Shown one piece after another: positions 1 through 8,948 of a stretch of DNA of 64,000 bases. The DNA is from Candidatus Pantoea gossypiicola. Its GTDB lineage: Bacteria; Pseudomonadota; Gammaproteobacteria; Enterobacterales; Enterobacteriaceae. Each line of letters starts with the position of its first letter. Within the stretch, counting starts at the first letter, position 1. Under the pieces are notes generated by a model. That model was not told the DNA's origin, ran no database searches, and saw nothing but the letters and a program-made list of their open reading frames with translations. The position numbers and the translations under genes are program-made. The DNA is taken from the NCBI RefSeq assembly GCF_008632075.1, contig NZ_VWVM01000014.1, positions 62,001 to 126,000 on the forward strand, written 5' to 3'.

Positions 1-225
1 GACCGAAAAATCGATATCCGCTAATGCCTCGGTCAGGGTAGCAAAGGTCTGAACATTATCGAGGATCTCACCTGCGCCATGGGCTACCCGCCGCGCTGCC
101 GGATCCTGCCAGGCGTCGCTGGCAACGATGCGCAGCTGGCTGAACCCCATGGTTTTCATGGCACGCGCCGCAGCGCCGATATTTTCTGGCCGCGCGGGCG
201 AGACGAGAATCAGGGGAAAAAGCAT
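1..225 (-). CDS. lasT: tRNA/rRNA methyltransferase LasT (YjtD), N-terminal part only
   Basis: This is the first 75 codons of a SpoU/TrmH-family RNA 2'-O-methyltransferase; the rest lies off the left edge. The reverse-strand reading starts MLFPLILVSPARPENIGAAA, where the PENIGAAARAMKTMGF stretch is the classic N-terminal RNA-binding and knot-entry motif of the TrmJ/LasT branch. The ATG complement is at 223-225. In E. coli yjtD (lasT) also sits next to arcA and is transcribed away from it, so context agrees. The target RNA position of LasT is not established from this sequence. The S-adenosylmethionine-binding trefoil knot, which lies at the C-terminus in this family, cannot be inspected here. 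Confidence 0.85.
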   Translation of the reverse strand, partial: MLFPLILVSPARPENIGAAARAMKTMGFSQLRIVASDAWQDPAARRVAHGAGEILDNVQTFATLTEALADIDFSV

Positions 226-834
226 ATTTATTCCATTGGTCCATTTACATAACGCCATATTAACATGGCTGTTAATGATTCAGTTGTCAGAAGGTAATAA
301 GAAAATCGGGTGTTAACAATGTTAAAACCAGTAAAAAGTGATGTCCTGAATATTTTTATCGCCGAAACCCGCCTTATTAAAGAAATCGTTATTAATATAT
401 TTAACTTCAAAGAGATAGAATGTGATTACCAACTGGTTTCATTTTGGGTCACAAGCGTAATAAATGTAACGTAAATGATGCTTTTTGTGAGCTAAACAGG
501 CAATCTGCGAGAAGTTTTTCACAAAAGTGTTAACGTGCTACAATTGCATTTGATATAAGTCAACGAAGCGTTGTTTTTATGCTTATCGGTTGTAGTTGGT
601 GCTGTTAGGTTGCTGTTAATACAGTTAGGATATGCGCCATTATCATTAACGCCCGGGGCATGCAATTTTCATCCTGACTGGCTGAGCTAAACCTGTTGTT
701 GACGTTGATAGATGGCTTATCAAAATATGATTTCGTACAACGGTTCAGCGCGGCCCGCCGCTCTCGATGATGGAGAACGCCATACCGCTGTACGCCCTGT
801 TTTCAATTTGTTGGCAAATTTTAGGTAGCTAAAC
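226..834. promoter_or_regulatory. lasT-arcA intergenic region (arcA leader)
   Basis: This 609-bp AT-rich stretch separates the divergent starts of lasT and arcA. In E. coli the arcA leader is long and carries several promoters plus the tiny gene yjjY; no yjjY-like protein is visible here. A 51-codon open frame at 319-474 (MLKPVKSDVLNIF...) has no convincing ribosome-binding site and I do not call it a gene. The arcA start is preceded by TTAGGTAGC, a modest Shine-Dalgarno. I could not pick a single promoter with confidence. Confidence 0.5.
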
Positions 835-1551
835 ATGCAGACCCCGCACATTCTTATCGTTGAAGACGAACTGGTCACGCGTAATACCCTCAAAAGCATT
901 TTTGAGGCGGAAGGTTATGTGGTGTACGAGGCGACTGATGGTGCTGAAATGCATCAGGTGCTGACCGACAATGACGTTAACCTGGTCATCATGGACATCA
1001 ACCTGCCCGGCAAAAACGGCCTGTTGCTGGCCCGTGAACTGCGTGAGCAGGCCAATGTCGCCCTGATGTTCCTGACCGGACGTGACAACGAAGTCGATAA
1101 AATTCTCGGTCTGGAAATTGGCGCTGACGACTACATCACCAAACCGTTTAACCCGCGTGAGCTGACGATTCGTGCCCGCAACCTGCTGTCGCGCACCATG
1201 AACCTGGCGATGCCAGGTGAAGAGCGCCGTCAGGTTGAGAGTTATAAATTTAACGGTTGGGAGCTGGATATCAACAGCCGCTCACTGATCAACCCGAACG
1301 GCGAGCACTACAAATTGCCACGCAGTGAGTTCCGCGCCATGCTGCACTTCTGCGAAAACCCAGGCAAAATTCAGACCCGTGCCGACCTGCTGAAAAAAAT
1401 GACCGGTCGCGACCTTAAGCCGCACGATCGCACCGTTGATGTCACCATCCGTCGTATCCGCAAGCATTTCGAATCTACGCCGGACACGCCTGAGATCATC
1501 GCCACCATCCATGGTGAAGGTTATCGCTTCTGTGGTGATCTGCAGGATTAA
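835..1551 (+). CDS. arcA: aerobic respiration control response regulator ArcA
   Basis: ArcA is the DNA-binding response regulator of the ArcB/ArcA redox two-component system, which represses respiratory and TCA-cycle genes when oxygen is low. The 238-residue protein is the length of E. coli ArcA. It has a receiver domain at about residues 1-120, with the acidic pair near residues 10-11 (VEDE), the phospho-acceptor Asp54 in [10 protein letters not shown] and the conserved Lys in [11 protein letters not shown]. An OmpR/PhoB winged helix covers about residues 135-234 and ends in the wing motif IRRIRKHFE...GEGYRF. The gene is monocistronic, ending in a strong terminator. The cognate kinase ArcB is not in this window, as in E. 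coli where it maps elsewhere. Confidence 0.98.
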   Translation: MQTPHILIVEDELVTRNTLKSIFEAEGYVVYEATDGAEMHQVLTDNDVNLVIMDINLPGKNGLLLARELREQANVALMFLTGRDNEVDKILGLEIGADDYITKPFNPRELTIRARNLLSRTMNLAMPGEERRQVESYKFNGWELDINSRSLINPNGEHYKLPRSEFRAMLHFCENPGKIQTRADLLKKMTGRDLKPHDRTVDVTIRRIRKHFESTPDTPEIIATIHGEGYRFCGDLQD

Positions 1552-1573
1552 TCAGCTTTAAGATGCAATAAAT

Positions 1574-1601
1574 AAAAAACGCCCCTGCGGGCGTTTTTTT
1601 T
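1574..1601. terminator. bidirectional rho-independent terminator between arcA and creA
   Basis: A GC-rich hairpin (ACGCCC, loop, GGGCGT) is flanked by an A-run on the left and eight T residues on the right. It can therefore stop transcription of arcA rightward and of creA leftward. It lies 22 bp after the arcA stop. Confidence 0.9.
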
Positions 1602-1622
1602 GCCCTCAATACAGCAGTTTAA

Positions 1623-2096
1623 TCAGTGCCACGGCATAATCGGCACGGCGCTGAGCGCATTTTTCGGTGAGCCGTCGACCACTTTATCGGAGTAGGTCAG
1701 ATAGACCAGAGCATTGCGCTTTTTGTCGAAGAAGCGTACAACCTGCAACTTCTTAAAGATTAGAGAGGTACGCTGGCGGAAGACCACTTCGCCCTCCGCT
1801 TTGCCCTGCGCAATTTTATCACTCAGTTCGACCGGACCGACCTGCTGACAGGAAATCGCGGCATCAGAGGTATCTTCTGCCAGCCCCAGTCCGCCTTTAA
1901 TACCGCCGGTCTTCGCCCGGCTGATATAACAGGTTACATTTTTAACGTCCGGGTCATCGAATGCTTCAACAATGATTTTGTGGTCAGGCCCGAATATCTT
2001 GAACACCGTATCAACAGAGCCAATCTGTTCGGCAAGCAGCGGGCCGGAAAAGGTCAGCGTGGTCAGCGCAGCGATCATAAGACGCGTTATTGTCAT
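1623..2096 (-). CDS. creA: CreA family exported protein
   Basis: CreA is a small conserved exported protein of unknown biochemical role, first gene of the E. coli creABCD locus. The 157-residue reading has a Sec-type signal peptide ([24 protein letters not shown], likely cut after LLA) and the CreA core, including the Cys pair region [12 protein letters not shown] and AISCQQVGP, consistent with a disulphide in the periplasm. I chose the ATG at 2094-2096 because the signal peptide begins there and the length matches the family; an upstream in-frame start at 2144 would add an unlikely 16-residue extension. The creB, creC and creD genes that follow creA in E. coli are absent, so here creA is a stand-alone gene. 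Confidence 0.93.
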   Translation of the reverse strand: MTITRLMIAALTTLTFSGPLLAEQIGSVDTVFKIFGPDHKIIVEAFDDPDVKNVTCYISRAKTGGIKGGLGLAEDTSDAAISCQQVGPVELSDKIAQGKAEGEVVFRQRTSLIFKKLQVVRFFDKKRNALVYLTYSDKVVDGSPKNALSAVPIMPWH

Positions 2097-2290
2097 GGAG
2101 TTACCATTGCAAATGGAATAGATGAGAATGTAATGTACTGTCAATCGAATTAATGACCAAACTAAAACGGGTTAAAGCCCGTACTGATTTAGCACAACCT
2201 TCCCCGGAAAACGGCCCACGTCTTTTGAGCAATGAGTGCTAATATTCTTCGAATGCGTTTAGCTGCACCACCAGAGTATGAGGATGTTTT

Positions 2291-3172
2291 ATGGACCAAG
2301 CCGGTATCATTCGCGATTTGCTTGTCTGGCTGGAGAGCCATCTGGATCAACCCCTTTCACTGGACAATGTTGCCCAGAAAGCCGGTTACTCTAAATGGCA
2401 TTTACAAAGGATGTTCAAGGACGTAACCGGTCACGCAATAGGTGCCTATATCCGTGCGCGTCGTCTGTCGAAAGCGGCTGTCGCGTTGCGCCTGACCAGT
2501 CGCCCGATTCTGGACATCGCACTGCAGTATCGTTTTGATTCACAGCAAACTTTTACTCGCGCATTCAAAAAGCAGTTTGCTCAGACACCGGCCTGGTATC
2601 GTCGCGCTTCCGACTGGAACTCATTCGGTATTCGTCCCCCGATTCGGCTGGACGATGAGACGCAGCCAGAACCCACTTTCGTTACCCTGCCGGAAACGGT
2701 ATTGGTAGGACAAACCCAGAACTACACCTGTATTCTGGAGCAGATTTCCAGCTATCGCGACGAGATGCGAATTCACTTCTGGAAGCAGTTCCTGCTGGAA
2801 ACGGACACGGTTCCGCCGGTGCTGTATGGCCTTCATCAGGTGCGTGCCAGCCAGGAGAAAGATGATGAGCAGGAGATTCTCTACACTACGGCGGTGCCTG
2901 CTGACAGCGCGGTAAACCTGCACTCCGGCCAGAGTGTTATTCTGGAAGCGGGCGATTACGTGCAGTTCACCTACACCGGCCCGCGCGTCAATCTGCAGGA
3001 GTTTATCCTGCTGCTCTACGGCACCTGCATGCCAACGCTGGGACTGACCCGTCGTCAGGGACAGGACATCGAACGCTTTTATACTCATGGTGGTAAAAAG
3101 CGTAGCGAGCCACCGACTGAGATCCGGTGCGAATATCTGATCCCTATTCGCCGCCAGCCCGTCGCCAGCTAA
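2291..3172 (+). CDS. rob: AraC-family transcriptional activator Rob
   Basis: Rob activates the marA/soxS/rob regulon (efflux, superoxide and solvent tolerance) and was first found as a protein binding the right side of oriC. The 293-residue product has the double helix-turn-helix AraC DNA-binding domain at about residues 8-105 (NVAQKAGYSKWHLQRMFKD and ILDIALQYRFDSQQTFTRAF) and a C-terminal GyrI-like ligand-sensing domain at about residues 120-290. Length is close to E. coli Rob (289). The ATG is preceded by GAGGATG about ten bases upstream. It is divergent from creA, as in E. coli, and convergent with gpmB. Confidence 0.97.
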   Translation: MDQAGIIRDLLVWLESHLDQPLSLDNVAQKAGYSKWHLQRMFKDVTGHAIGAYIRARRLSKAAVALRLTSRPILDIALQYRFDSQQTFTRAFKKQFAQTPAWYRRASDWNSFGIRPPIRLDDETQPEPTFVTLPETVLVGQTQNYTCILEQISSYRDEMRIHFWKQFLLETDTVPPVLYGLHQVRASQEKDDEQEILYTTAVPADSAVNLHSGQSVILEAGDYVQFTYTGPRVNLQEFILLLYGTCMPTLGLTRRQGQDIERFYTHGGKKRSEPPTEIRCEYLIPIRRQPVAS

Positions 3173-3173
3173 G

Positions 3174-3207
3174 GTGAACGCTGCCGTCATCAGACGGCAG
3201 CGTTCAC
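3174..3207. terminator. hairpin between convergent rob and gpmB
   Basis: A perfect 15-bp stem (GTGAACGCTGCCGTC and its complement) with a four-base ATCA loop starts right after the rob stop and ends just before the gpmB stop. There is no clear U-run on either side, so it may act as a transcript-stabilising or rho-assisted end rather than a textbook intrinsic terminator. Confidence 0.65.
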
Positions 3208-3211
3208 GACA

Positions 3212-3859
3212 TCAGCGTTGCAGCTCGTCGAGCGCAGGCGCATCAAGATGGGAAATATCCCCCGCCGTCTCCACAATCCACCCTTCTGCCAGCCAGGCAC
3301 TCTGCTGATAATCGACACGAGAGATTGAGCAGTTACGCAGTCGCAGGCGACGTTCCGCATACGCGGGCAGACCGAGAATCGTACTGACCAGCGATCCCAG
3401 CGCCATACCGTGACTCACCAGCAGCGGACGGCTTCCGGCAGGCAGTTCGAGGCAGGCATTCAGCGCAGCGTGCATGCGGGTCGCCATCTCCGTCATCGAC
3501 TCGCCTTCTGGAATACGACCACCTTCGGTGCCGTTGACCAGCGTGGCGCGCCACTGCTCTTCCTCCGCCGTTAAGCCATCCAGCGGACGCTTCTCCAGCA
3601 CGCCCATATTCAGTTCACGCAGCCGCGGATCCAGCGTCACTGCGCATCCGCACGCGTCCGCAATAATCTCCGCGGTACGGCGCGTACGCCCCAGATCGCT
3701 GGCAATCACGTGCGTGATGCCCAGATGTTTGACGCGCTCACCCACCTGATAAGCCTGTTGCTCACCTTTTTCCGTCAGCGGACTGTCGGATTGCCCCTGA
3801 ATGCGGCGTTCCGCATTCCATACCGTTTCACCGTGACGAACAAGATAGACCTGTAGCAT
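3212..3859 (-). CDS. gpmB: histidine phosphatase GpmB (YtjC), phosphoglycerate mutase-like
   Basis: This 215-residue protein belongs to the histidine phosphatase superfamily. The catalytic RHG motif is near the N-terminus (LVRHGETVWNAERRIQGQSD), with the second phosphate-pocket arginine in GRTRRTAEII, the acid/base Glu in the LRELNMG region and the second histidine in LLVSHGMALG. Family members called GpmB were named as cofactor-dependent phosphoglycerate mutases, but the enterobacterial protein may mainly act as a phosphatase, so the exact substrate is uncertain. The length is that of E. coli GpmB. It sits between rob and yjjX as in E. coli. Confidence 0.94.
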   Translation of the reverse strand: MLQVYLVRHGETVWNAERRIQGQSDSPLTEKGEQQAYQVGERVKHLGITHVIASDLGRTRRTAEIIADACGCAVTLDPRLRELNMGVLEKRPLDGLTAEEEQWRATLVNGTEGGRIPEGESMTEMATRMHAALNACLELPAGSRPLLVSHGMALGSLVSTILGLPAYAERRLRLRNCSISRVDYQQSAWLAEGWIVETAGDISHLDAPALDELQR

Positions 3860-3894
3860 GTTAGTTTCCGTTATACTGCGACAAAAATCGTCTC

Positions 3895-4037
3895 AGAGCC
3901 TGCCCCATCAGGCGTCATTGTTGCAGGCAGTCTGGACACGGAGCGCGCGGAATAACCCGGCGTACACGGAGTACGCGAGGATCGTGGCACTGCTCAGGTT
4001 CAGACCAGCCCGTAAAATCGCCTGATGGCCAGGCTCT
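3895..4037. repeat. 143-bp inverted-repeat-bounded element (MITE/ERIC-type candidate)
   Basis: The gap between gpmB and yjjX is filled by a unit bounded by near-perfect inverted ends: AGAGCCTGCCCCATCAGGCG at 3895-3914 and, on the other side, CGCCTGATGGCCAGGCTCT at 4019-4037. No open frame lies inside. Short palindromic intergenic elements of 120-170 bp (ERIC/IRU, YPAL) are known in Enterobacterales; the ends here do not match the ERIC consensus I recall, so the family is unassigned. A transcript through it could fold into a long hairpin upstream of yjjX. Confidence 0.6.
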
Positions 4038-4062
4038 TAATCACCTGAGGGTTCAATCAATT

Positions 4063-4581
4063 ATGTACCATGTTGTCGCAGCCACAACCAACCCAGCGAA
4101 GATTCACGCGATTGCTCAGGCTTTCAGCGACGTTTTCGGCGAGGGATCCTGCCATATTGAAGGGGTCGAGGTCGATAGCGGCGTAGCAGCACAACCGTTA
4201 ACCCATCTGGAAACGCGAACAGGCGCACGTCAGCGTGTGATGAATGCCCGCCAGGTCCGGCCTGAAGCGGCGTTCTGGGTGGCGATTGAGGCAGGCATCG
4301 AAGATGACACCGCATTTGCCTGGATGGTGGTGGAGAACCAGAAGCAGCGCGGTGAATCGCGCTCGGCCAGTTTTACCCTGCCGCCAGTCGTGCTGGCAGG
4401 CCTGCGCGAAGGCCGTGAGCTGGGCGAAGAGATGGCGCGCTTAACCGGCATCGATAATATCAAACACCAGGGGGGTGCTATCGGTGCGTTCACCAACGGC
4501 CTGCTCAGCCGCTCCAGTGTCTATCATCAGGCACTGATTCTGGCGCTCTGCCCGTTCGTCCATCCGCTCTATCAGCAGTAA
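4063..4581 (+). CDS. yjjX: inosine/xanthosine triphosphatase YjjX
   Basis: YjjX hydrolyses non-canonical nucleoside triphosphates such as ITP and XTP, cleaning the nucleotide pool in the cytoplasm. The 172-residue protein begins [17 protein letters not shown], the family's nucleotide-binding N-terminus (T/S-x-N-P-x-K), and keeps the downstream VDSGV and [10 protein letters not shown] acidic segments. Length fits the family. The stop codon abuts the trpR stop on the other strand with no gap (4581/4582), so the two convergent genes share their transcription ends. E. coli has the same yjjX-trpR arrangement. Confidence 0.95.
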   Translation: MYHVVAATTNPAKIHAIAQAFSDVFGEGSCHIEGVEVDSGVAAQPLTHLETRTGARQRVMNARQVRPEAAFWVAIEAGIEDDTAFAWMVVENQKQRGESRSASFTLPPVVLAGLREGRELGEEMARLTGIDNIKHQGGAIGAFTNGLLSRSSVYHQALILALCPFVHPLYQQ

Positions 4582-4902
4582 TCAGACACGTCCCAGATGC
4601 GCTTCCAGCCAGCGTTTCAGCTCTGGCGGCGCCTCTTTCAGGCTGTTAGAGCCGCGGGTAATCGTCGCGATGCCGACGCCGAGTTCATTTTTCAGCTCAC
4701 GCTGGCTCATTTCGCCGTTCATCAACTCTTCGATAATCCGCAGTCGGGTGCCGAATGCTTCCCGCTCATCAGACGTCATCATCAGTTGCATCAGTGGCAA
4801 GGCATGACCATCGGCAAAGGCCTGCTGCATCAGCACGACAAAGCGTTGCCAGCTATCTTCTGGGGGATGCGCATCGGTAGAAGGGGAATCAGAATGGGTC
4901 AT
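4582..4902 (-). CDS. trpR: trp operon repressor TrpR
   Basis: TrpR is the dimeric, tryptophan-activated repressor of trp, aroH, mtr and its own gene. The 106-residue protein (E. coli 108) carries the all-helical fold with the helix-turn-helix [20 protein letters not shown]; the [13 protein letters not shown] stretch is the recognition helix. It is encoded just downstream of slt, on the same strand, as in E. coli. A long palindrome containing a TrpR half-site pair lies directly upstream of the start codon, which fits autoregulation. Confidence 0.97.
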   Translation of the reverse strand: MTHSDSPSTDAHPPEDSWQRFVVLMQQAFADGHALPLMQLMMTSDEREAFGTRLRIIEELMNGEMSQRELKNELGVGIATITRGSNSLKEAPPELKRWLEAHLGRV

Positions 4903-4908
4903 GAAGAG

Positions 4909-4938
4909 GCTTCCGTACTCACTAAAGAGTACGGAAGC
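4909..4938 (-). promoter_or_regulatory. trpR operator (autoregulatory TrpR site)
   Basis: The sequence has 12-bp perfect inverted arms (GCTTCCGTACTC and GAGTACGGAAGC) around a 6-bp centre ACTAAA. The inner part, GTACTC-N6-GAGTAC, has the same arms as the E. coli trpR operator as I recall it. It lies 7 bp upstream of the trpR ATG and 10 bp after the slt stop. The extended arms also allow a strong RNA hairpin, so the element could partly terminate slt transcripts. Confidence 0.85.
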
Positions 4939-4947
4939 TTAGCACAG

Positions 4948-6867
4948 CTAGTAACGGCGATTCCACTCAGCATCTGACAGGATCTTGTCAGGCTTACCCA
5001 TGAAGTGACGATAGTAGGCGTCATACGCCAGCACATTCTTCACGTAGCCGCGCGTTTCAGAGAACGGAATGGTCTCAATAAACGCGACGGCGTCGAGATT
5101 ACCTGCACTGGTTTTCTGCCAGCTTCGCACCCGGCCCGGACCGGCGTTATAGGCCGCGGAGGCGAAAATCCGGTTCTGGTTAAACTGCTGATAGACATAC
5201 TCCAGATACTGGGTGCCGATCTGGATATTGGTTTCCGGATCCAGCAGCTGGCTGGTGTTGCTGTAGCCTGGAATGTTGTACATCTTCACGGTATGCGCCG
5301 CCGTGGCCGGCATAATCTGCATCAGACCGCTGGCACCGACCGGGGATCGCGCTTTCGGGTTCCAGGCGCTTTCCTGACGCGAAATCGCCATCGCATAGCT
5401 CGGCGGGATCTGTTTAACCTCGGTGTTACGCTCATAGACGCTCTGCCACGCCAGCGGGAAACGCTCTTTCAGGCTGTCCCACATTTTGGCGGTGATGGTC
5501 GCCTGTACGCTGAGATCCCACCAGTCCTGCTCATTGGCGTAACGCGCCAGCATCTGCTGCTGCGAGTGGCTGCGGCTGGCAATCAGATTGCTCCATTCGC
5601 TGCGTGCCAGATTATCCAGCCCCCAGTACATCAGTTCGCGCACGCGGGCCAGCTCTGGTCCCTGCACCGTGGCACTGTCAGGCTTCGGCGCGTCATCGAC
5701 CTGCAATGGGTAGTCAACGCCGAGCCGCTGGGCGGCCACCATCGGATAGAAGCCACGCGCCTGCATCAGCTTGCGCAGGATCTCTTCCGCTTCCTCTTTG
5801 CGATCTTTCTCAAACAGCAGATCAGCCTGCCAGTACTGCCACTCATCTTTCTCTTTGGCTTCCAGCGGCAGACGGGCGATCCAGGTGTTCAGACCGCGTC
5901 TGTCGTGCTGAGAAAGCGCCAGACGCACCCGGCGTTCCACCAGCGCGGTCGACTCACTGTTCATCACCACCGCATCGCGCCAGCGCGCCTGCTCAGAGGT
6001 GAGATCGCTGCCCATCATGCGCCAGACCACAATCTCTTTCAGCGCCTGCTCATCTTCCGGTCCCATCTTCTGCGCCCGGACCAGTATCGGAATCAGGCTG
6101 CGGGCATTTTCCATATCCTGCCGCGCCACGCGCGTAAAGGCGTAAATCGTGGCCTGACGGGTGAAGTCGGTTGGCCCGACGGCGCTGGCAAAGGTGCTGA
6201 CCGTTAACGGATCCTGTTGCAGGGACTGTATCGCGTCAGACATGGTCTGATAGTCAGCAGGTAACGTCTTCGCCAGATAATTCACCAGGCTGTCGTTGCC
6301 CGCTTTCATGGCCAGCCGGATACGTTCCAGGATGGTAATAGGCGAAACCTGACCGGAAGCCTGCCAGACCGAGAAGAGCTTATCGCAGTCGGCGGGCAGC
6401 GCCGTGCCGCGTAGCCAGATCTGCTTCGCGCCATCAAACGCGGCCTGCTGCTGACCCGTGGCCCATTTAGCGTAATACCAGTTACAGCGTGCCTGTACCG
6501 GCTTGGGTTCGGTTGGGCTGAAGTTCAGCACGCCCTGCCAGTCCTGACGCCAGGCCAGCACGTTGATAAAGCGGGTACTGAGCGAGCGTGCGGGTGGCAA
6601 CGTCGGATACTGGCGGATAAAGTTCTGCACGGCCAGGGTAGTTTCCTGATCGAGATCCTGTGCCAGCAGGCGATATTGCAGATAAGGATAGAGCGGATAA
6701 TCCTGGAGCGTCGGCAACAGCTGATCCACGGTCGCCATCTGGTTACTGTCCCAGGCCTGTTTAATTTGTTGATAACGTTGCCGTTGTTGATCCAGCGAAT
6801 CGGCCCATGCGCTGCTGGCCGAACCGACCAGACAGATCCCTATCATCCAGTTACGCCACTTCACCAC
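4948..6867 (-). CDS. slt: soluble lytic murein transglycosylase Slt (Slt70)
   Basis: Slt70 cleaves the MurNAc-GlcNAc bond of peptidoglycan in the periplasm, forming 1,6-anhydro-muropeptides. The 639-residue precursor (E. coli 645) has a signal peptide ending around SSAWA-DS, a long alpha-superhelical doughnut-forming U and L domain region to about residue 470, and a C-terminal lysozyme-like catalytic domain. The catalytic Glu lies in AISRQESAWNPKARSPVGAS, followed by the GLMQIMP and AYNAGPGRV motifs of family-1 transglycosylases. The gene precedes trpR on the same strand. In E. coli its upstream neighbour is ettA; here the urea island lies between them. Confidence 0.97.
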   Translation of the reverse strand: MVKWRNWMIGICLVGSASSAWADSLDQQRQRYQQIKQAWDSNQMATVDQLLPTLQDYPLYPYLQYRLLAQDLDQETTLAVQNFIRQYPTLPPARSLSTRFINVLAWRQDWQGVLNFSPTEPKPVQARCNWYYAKWATGQQQAAFDGAKQIWLRGTALPADCDKLFSVWQASGQVSPITILERIRLAMKAGNDSLVNYLAKTLPADYQTMSDAIQSLQQDPLTVSTFASAVGPTDFTRQATIYAFTRVARQDMENARSLIPILVRAQKMGPEDEQALKEIVVWRMMGSDLTSEQARWRDAVVMNSESTALVERRVRLALSQHDRRGLNTWIARLPLEAKEKDEWQYWQADLLFEKDRKEEAEEILRKLMQARGFYPMVAAQRLGVDYPLQVDDAPKPDSATVQGPELARVRELMYWGLDNLARSEWSNLIASRSHSQQQMLARYANEQDWWDLSVQATITAKMWDSLKERFPLAWQSVYERNTEVKQIPPSYAMAISRQESAWNPKARSPVGASGLMQIMPATAAHTVKMYNIPGYSNTSQLLDPETNIQIGTQYLEYVYQQFNQNRIFASAAYNAGPGRVRSWQKTSAGNLDAVAFIETIPFSETRGYVKNVLAYDAYYRHFMGKPDKILSDAEWNRRY

Positions 6868-7112
6868 GTAAATCTCCTCTGTTGCTGGGCGCTGGCGAGT
6901 TGCCAGACAGTCTTTTATGCTAACCGGGCCACCGGACTCTTGCCATGTTCTTCACAAAATTTACGCACCCGGACATTAAACGCACCGTCATCGCACAGCA
7001 TACGCGCCGTCATTGTGCAAATTATCATCAGAAAATCTTATCACTGAACGCATTAAACTGTTAAATCATCGTCTTAAAAAGTGGCACATCCTTTGCTCTG
7101 TTGAATCCCATC

Positions 7113-7122
7113 TTGTATACCA
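7113..7122 (+). promoter_or_regulatory. candidate GntR-type operator upstream of atzF
   Basis: TTGTATACCA, 16 bp upstream of the atzF start codon, is a near-palindrome around GTATAC and resembles the TNGT-N-ACNA half-site layout used by FadR/VanR-type GntR regulators. The island encodes such a regulator at 12576-13277. This is a pattern match on ten bases only. Confidence 0.35.
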
Positions 7123-7137
7123 GCTGGAATTCTTCAT

Positions 7138-8946
7138 ATGACTTCAACCCTCGGCCTGACCCTTCCCGCCTGGCAGCAGCGCTATCAACATGCTCCGCAA
7201 CAGATAACCTCACTGCTGACTGCACACCTGGCAGCACTCGACACCAACGATAATGCCTGGATCTATCTCGCGACACCGGATCAGTTAGCGGATCAGTTAG
7301 CGGCACAGATTGCGCCACTGCTGGCGGCCTATGAGCGCGATCCCGGCTCGCTGCCGCTGTTTGGTGTGCCCTTTGCGGTCAAAGACAACGTTGATGTGGC
7401 GGGCTGGCCCACCAGCGCCGCCTGCCCTGCCTTTACCTATACCGCCAGCGAAGACGCGGTCGCCGTCGCCCGACTGAAAGCCGCTGGCGCAGTCGTCATC
7501 GGCAAAACCAACCTCGATCAGTTCGCGACCGGTCTGGTGGGCACCCGCTCGCCTTATGGTGCGGTCAGTAACACCTTTGATGCTGATTATGTCAGTGGCG
7601 GCTCCAGCTCCGGCTCGGCATCCGTGCTGGCGCGCGGGCTGGTCGCCTTTTCACTGGGCACCGATACCGCCGGTTCAGGCCGCGTGCCAGCAGGCTTTAA
7701 CAATATAGTCGGACTCAAGCCGACCAAAGGCTGGTTCTCTGCGCGCGGCGTGGTGCCCGCCTGTCGCCTCAACGACACCCTTTCGGTGTTTGCGCTGACG
7801 GCAGAAGATGCGTTTAGCGTCGCCAGCGTCATGGGAGGTTATGATGCCGGTGACGCCTATTCGCGCGTAAATCCGCGCACCGCCCCGGCCAGCCTGCCGG
7901 TTCATCCCCATTTTGCTGTACCTTTGAACCCGGAATTTTTTGATGATGCTGCAGCCAAAGCAGCCTGGGATCAGGCGCTGGAGGCATTGCAGACGGGCGG
8001 CGCAACGCTGCACCCCATCGACTTCACCCCGTTCAGCAAGCTGGCTGAACAGCTCTATTACGGTGCCTGGGTCGCCGAACGCACGGCGGCGGTGGGCGGG
8101 ATGCTCGATCGTCCGGCGGAGATGGACCCGGTGGTGCATGAGATCGTCGCCAGCGGCCTGAAATACAGCGCGGTTGATGCTTATAAGGCGGAGTATCTGC
8201 GGGCGGAGCTGACGCGCCAGATACACCAGACGCTGGCACAGTTTGATGCGCTGGTGGTGCCCACCTCGCCCACCATCCATACCCTTGAGGAGATGAAGCA
8301 GGAGCCGATTCTCTACAACTCGCATTTCGGCACCTATACCAACTTCACCAATCTTGCCGACCTCTCTGCGCTGGCGCTGCCCGGCCCGTTCCGCAACGAC
8401 GATCTCCCGGCGGGTATCACGCTGATTGCACCTGCCTGGCACGATCGGGCGCTGGCGGAATTTGGTCTTCGCTGGCAGCAGCAGCTCGCTCTGCCGCTGG
8501 GCGCGACCGGCCAGCCCTTCCCGGCCCGGCGCACTTCTCTACCCGTTTCGCCCGACCACGTCCGGCTGGCGGTCGTGGGCGCGCATCTGACCGGCATGCC
8601 GCTTAATTTCCAGCTCACTGAACGCAAGGCCGTCTGGGTCGAAGAAACGCAGACCGCGCCACACTATCGCCTCTTCGCCCTGCTGGAAGGCGCGATCAAA
8701 AAGCCCGGCCTGATGCGTGACGAACAGGGCGCTGCGATCACCGTTGAACTGTGGGATATCCCGGTCGCGCGTTTTGGCGAGTTTGTGGCGGAGATCCCCG
8801 CCCCACTGGGTATCGGCAACCTGACGCTGACCGATGGCCGGGTGGTAAAAGGCTTTATCTGCGAAGGCTCGGCGCTGAAGAGCGCGCTGGAGATTACTGA
8901 AACGGGCGGCTGGCGCAACTGGCTGGCATCACAGGGGAGTCACTGA
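7138..8946 (+). CDS. atzF: allophanate hydrolase (AtzF/DUR1 type)
   Basis: Allophanate hydrolase splits allophanate, the product of urea carboxylase, into two ammonia and two CO2, completing nickel-free urea breakdown. The 602-residue protein has an N-terminal amidase-signature domain (about 1-450) with the catalytic triad visible: Lys82 in VPFAVKDNVDV, cis-Ser156 in SGGSSSGSA and nucleophile Ser180 in GTDTAGSGR. A C-terminal domain of about 130 residues (VRLAVVGAHLTGMPLN onward) is the allophanate-hydrolase-specific extension. It is the first gene of the island operon and ends two bases before the urea carboxylase start. Homologues act in cyanuric acid degradation, but the next genes point to urea. 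Confidence 0.93.
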   Translation: MTSTLGLTLPAWQQRYQHAPQQITSLLTAHLAALDTNDNAWIYLATPDQLADQLAAQIAPLLAAYERDPGSLPLFGVPFAVKDNVDVAGWPTSAACPAFTYTASEDAVAVARLKAAGAVVIGKTNLDQFATGLVGTRSPYGAVSNTFDADYVSGGSSSGSASVLARGLVAFSLGTDTAGSGRVPAGFNNIVGLKPTKGWFSARGVVPACRLNDTLSVFALTAEDAFSVASVMGGYDAGDAYSRVNPRTAPASLPVHPHFAVPLNPEFFDDAAAKAAWDQALEALQTGGATLHPIDFTPFSKLAEQLYYGAWVAERTAAVGGMLDRPAEMDPVVHEIVASGLKYSAVDAYKAEYLRAELTRQIHQTLAQFDALVVPTSPTIHTLEEMKQEPILYNSHFGTYTNFTNLADLSALALPGPFRNDDLPAGITLIAPAWHDRALAEFGLRWQQQLALPLGATGQPFPARRTSLPVSPDHVRLAVVGAHLTGMPLNFQLTERKAVWVEETQTAPHYRLFALLEGAIKKPGLMRDEQGAAITVELWDIPVARFGEFVAEIPAPLGIGNLTLTDGRVVKGFICEGSALKSALEITETGGWRNWLASQGSH

Positions 8947-8948
8947 TC

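Noticed and set aside
319..474. 51-codon open frame between lasT and arcA, considered as a yjjY counterpart
   Set aside because: No similarity to YjjY as I recall it and no convincing ribosome site; it lies in AT-rich leader DNA.
5005..6207. 400-codon plus-strand open frame opposite slt
   Set aside because: Shadow of slt; slt has full catalytic motifs and family length.
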